Shown here: positions 21,312-21,532 of the stretch, piece by piece
How positions within the stretch are numbered: position 1 is the stretch's first letter
Layout: every line of letters starts with the position of its first letter
Virus record (IMG/VR): IMGVR_UViG_3300021378_001331
Coordinates: 1-21,532 of that record
Strand: one strand, 5' to 3'
Source of the DNA: a virus
DNA length: 21,532 bases
Notes under the pieces: model-generated
The model's input: only the letters and a program-made list of their open reading frames with translations
What the model was told of the DNA's origin: nothing
Databases searched by the model: none
Program-made: the position numbers and the translations under genes

Positions 21312-21532
21312 ATGGCTACCCATTATAATAACATTGTTCAAGACTTAGGTAATATAGTTCCGGCGATCGAGTATTACGAAAAAGAACTGAACGAAGCAAG
21401 ATGGGAAGTCAAAATTAAGGGGAGTCTGGAAAAAGCCAGTTCTTCCCTTCCCGGCCTAACAGAGTTTCGCTTCAATCAACTACAAGAGATTGAAGCAATT
21501 CTCGAACATTTAAATATAGAACTTCGTAGAGA
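21312..21532 (+). CDS. Unknown phage protein, N-terminal part (3' end outside window)
   Basis: Starts three bases after the preceding stop and runs off the right edge, giving 73 codons. The product begins MATHYNNIVQDLGNIVPA and continues as a charged helical, possibly coiled-coil region (EYYEKELNEARWEVKIKGSLEKA, then LPGLTEFRFNQLQEIEAILEHL). Position behind uvsX suggests a recombination or replication accessory, but the sequence does not let me call UvsY. Its G+C content, especially around 21400-21460, looks higher than in the rest of the window. No Shine-Dalgarno is seen; translation is probably coupled. Confidence 0.75.
   Translation, partial: MATHYNNIVQDLGNIVPAIEYYEKELNEARWEVKIKGSLEKASSSLPGLTEFRFNQLQEIEAILEHLNIELRR

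Noticed and set aside
1-21532. CRISPR arrays, tRNA genes, insertion sequences, integrase or attachment sites
   Set aside because: I looked for regularly spaced repeats, cloverleaf-type sequences and transposase or recombinase motifs and saw none.

Overview
The window is a piece of an AT-rich (roughly one-third G+C by eye) T4-like myovirus genome. It carries T4 core morphogenesis and recombination genes: a gp13-type neck protein, gp1-type dNMP kinase, gp18 sheath, gp19 tube, gp4 head-completion nuclease, gp16 and gp17 terminase, gp32 and UvsX. Their sequence style matches marine T4-like phages (cyanomyoviruses and the SAR11 myoviruses of the HTVC008M type). The low G+C and the absence of photosynthesis genes fit a SAR11 or Prochlorococcus host, but the window alone cannot decide between them.

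Layout. Positions 1-1711 hold two tandem 2-oxoglutarate-dioxygenase-fold proteins (the first truncated by the window edge) and an NAD-dependent sugar-nucleotide epimerase. A strong sigma70-type promoter at 1716-1743 then starts a short two-gene unit (78 aa membrane protein, 382 aa unknown). From 3187 to 10992 lie neck, dNMP kinase, sheath, tube, a second tube-fold protein, a small structural candidate, gp4 and a 163 aa unknown. From 10997 to 18779 lie gp16, a 36 aa gene on the minus strand, a 231 aa protein with a T4-style capsid-targeting N-terminus, a 427 aa acidic/Gln-rich protein, an SGNH-hydrolase-like protein, gp17, a glycosyltransferase-like protein and a 487 aa protein with two DnaJ-type CxxCxGxG motifs. 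From 18780 to the end lie gp32, UvsX and two small downstream genes, the last cut by the edge. Genes are packed tightly; no gene-free stretch exceeds 300 bases (the longest are about 60 bases at 11587-11646 and 167 bases at 18780-18946, both with promoters).

Expression. T4-type late promoters (NATAAATA, once CTAAATA) precede nine genes, counting one doubtful case, and fall into two clear architectures. Before sheath, tube, the capsid-targeted protein and gp32 the motif is followed by a leader, and each of these genes has a good Shine-Dalgarno sequence. Before the neck gene, gp16, gp17, the 487 aa gene and the minus-strand 36 aa gene, exactly five bases separate the motif from ATG. The T4 late start-site rule would then place +1 on the A of ATG, predicting leaderless late mRNAs. 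The tube/second-tube junction carries two RNA hairpins that could set the protein ratio. These regulatory architectures and the minus-strand micro-gene are the most novel signals I see.
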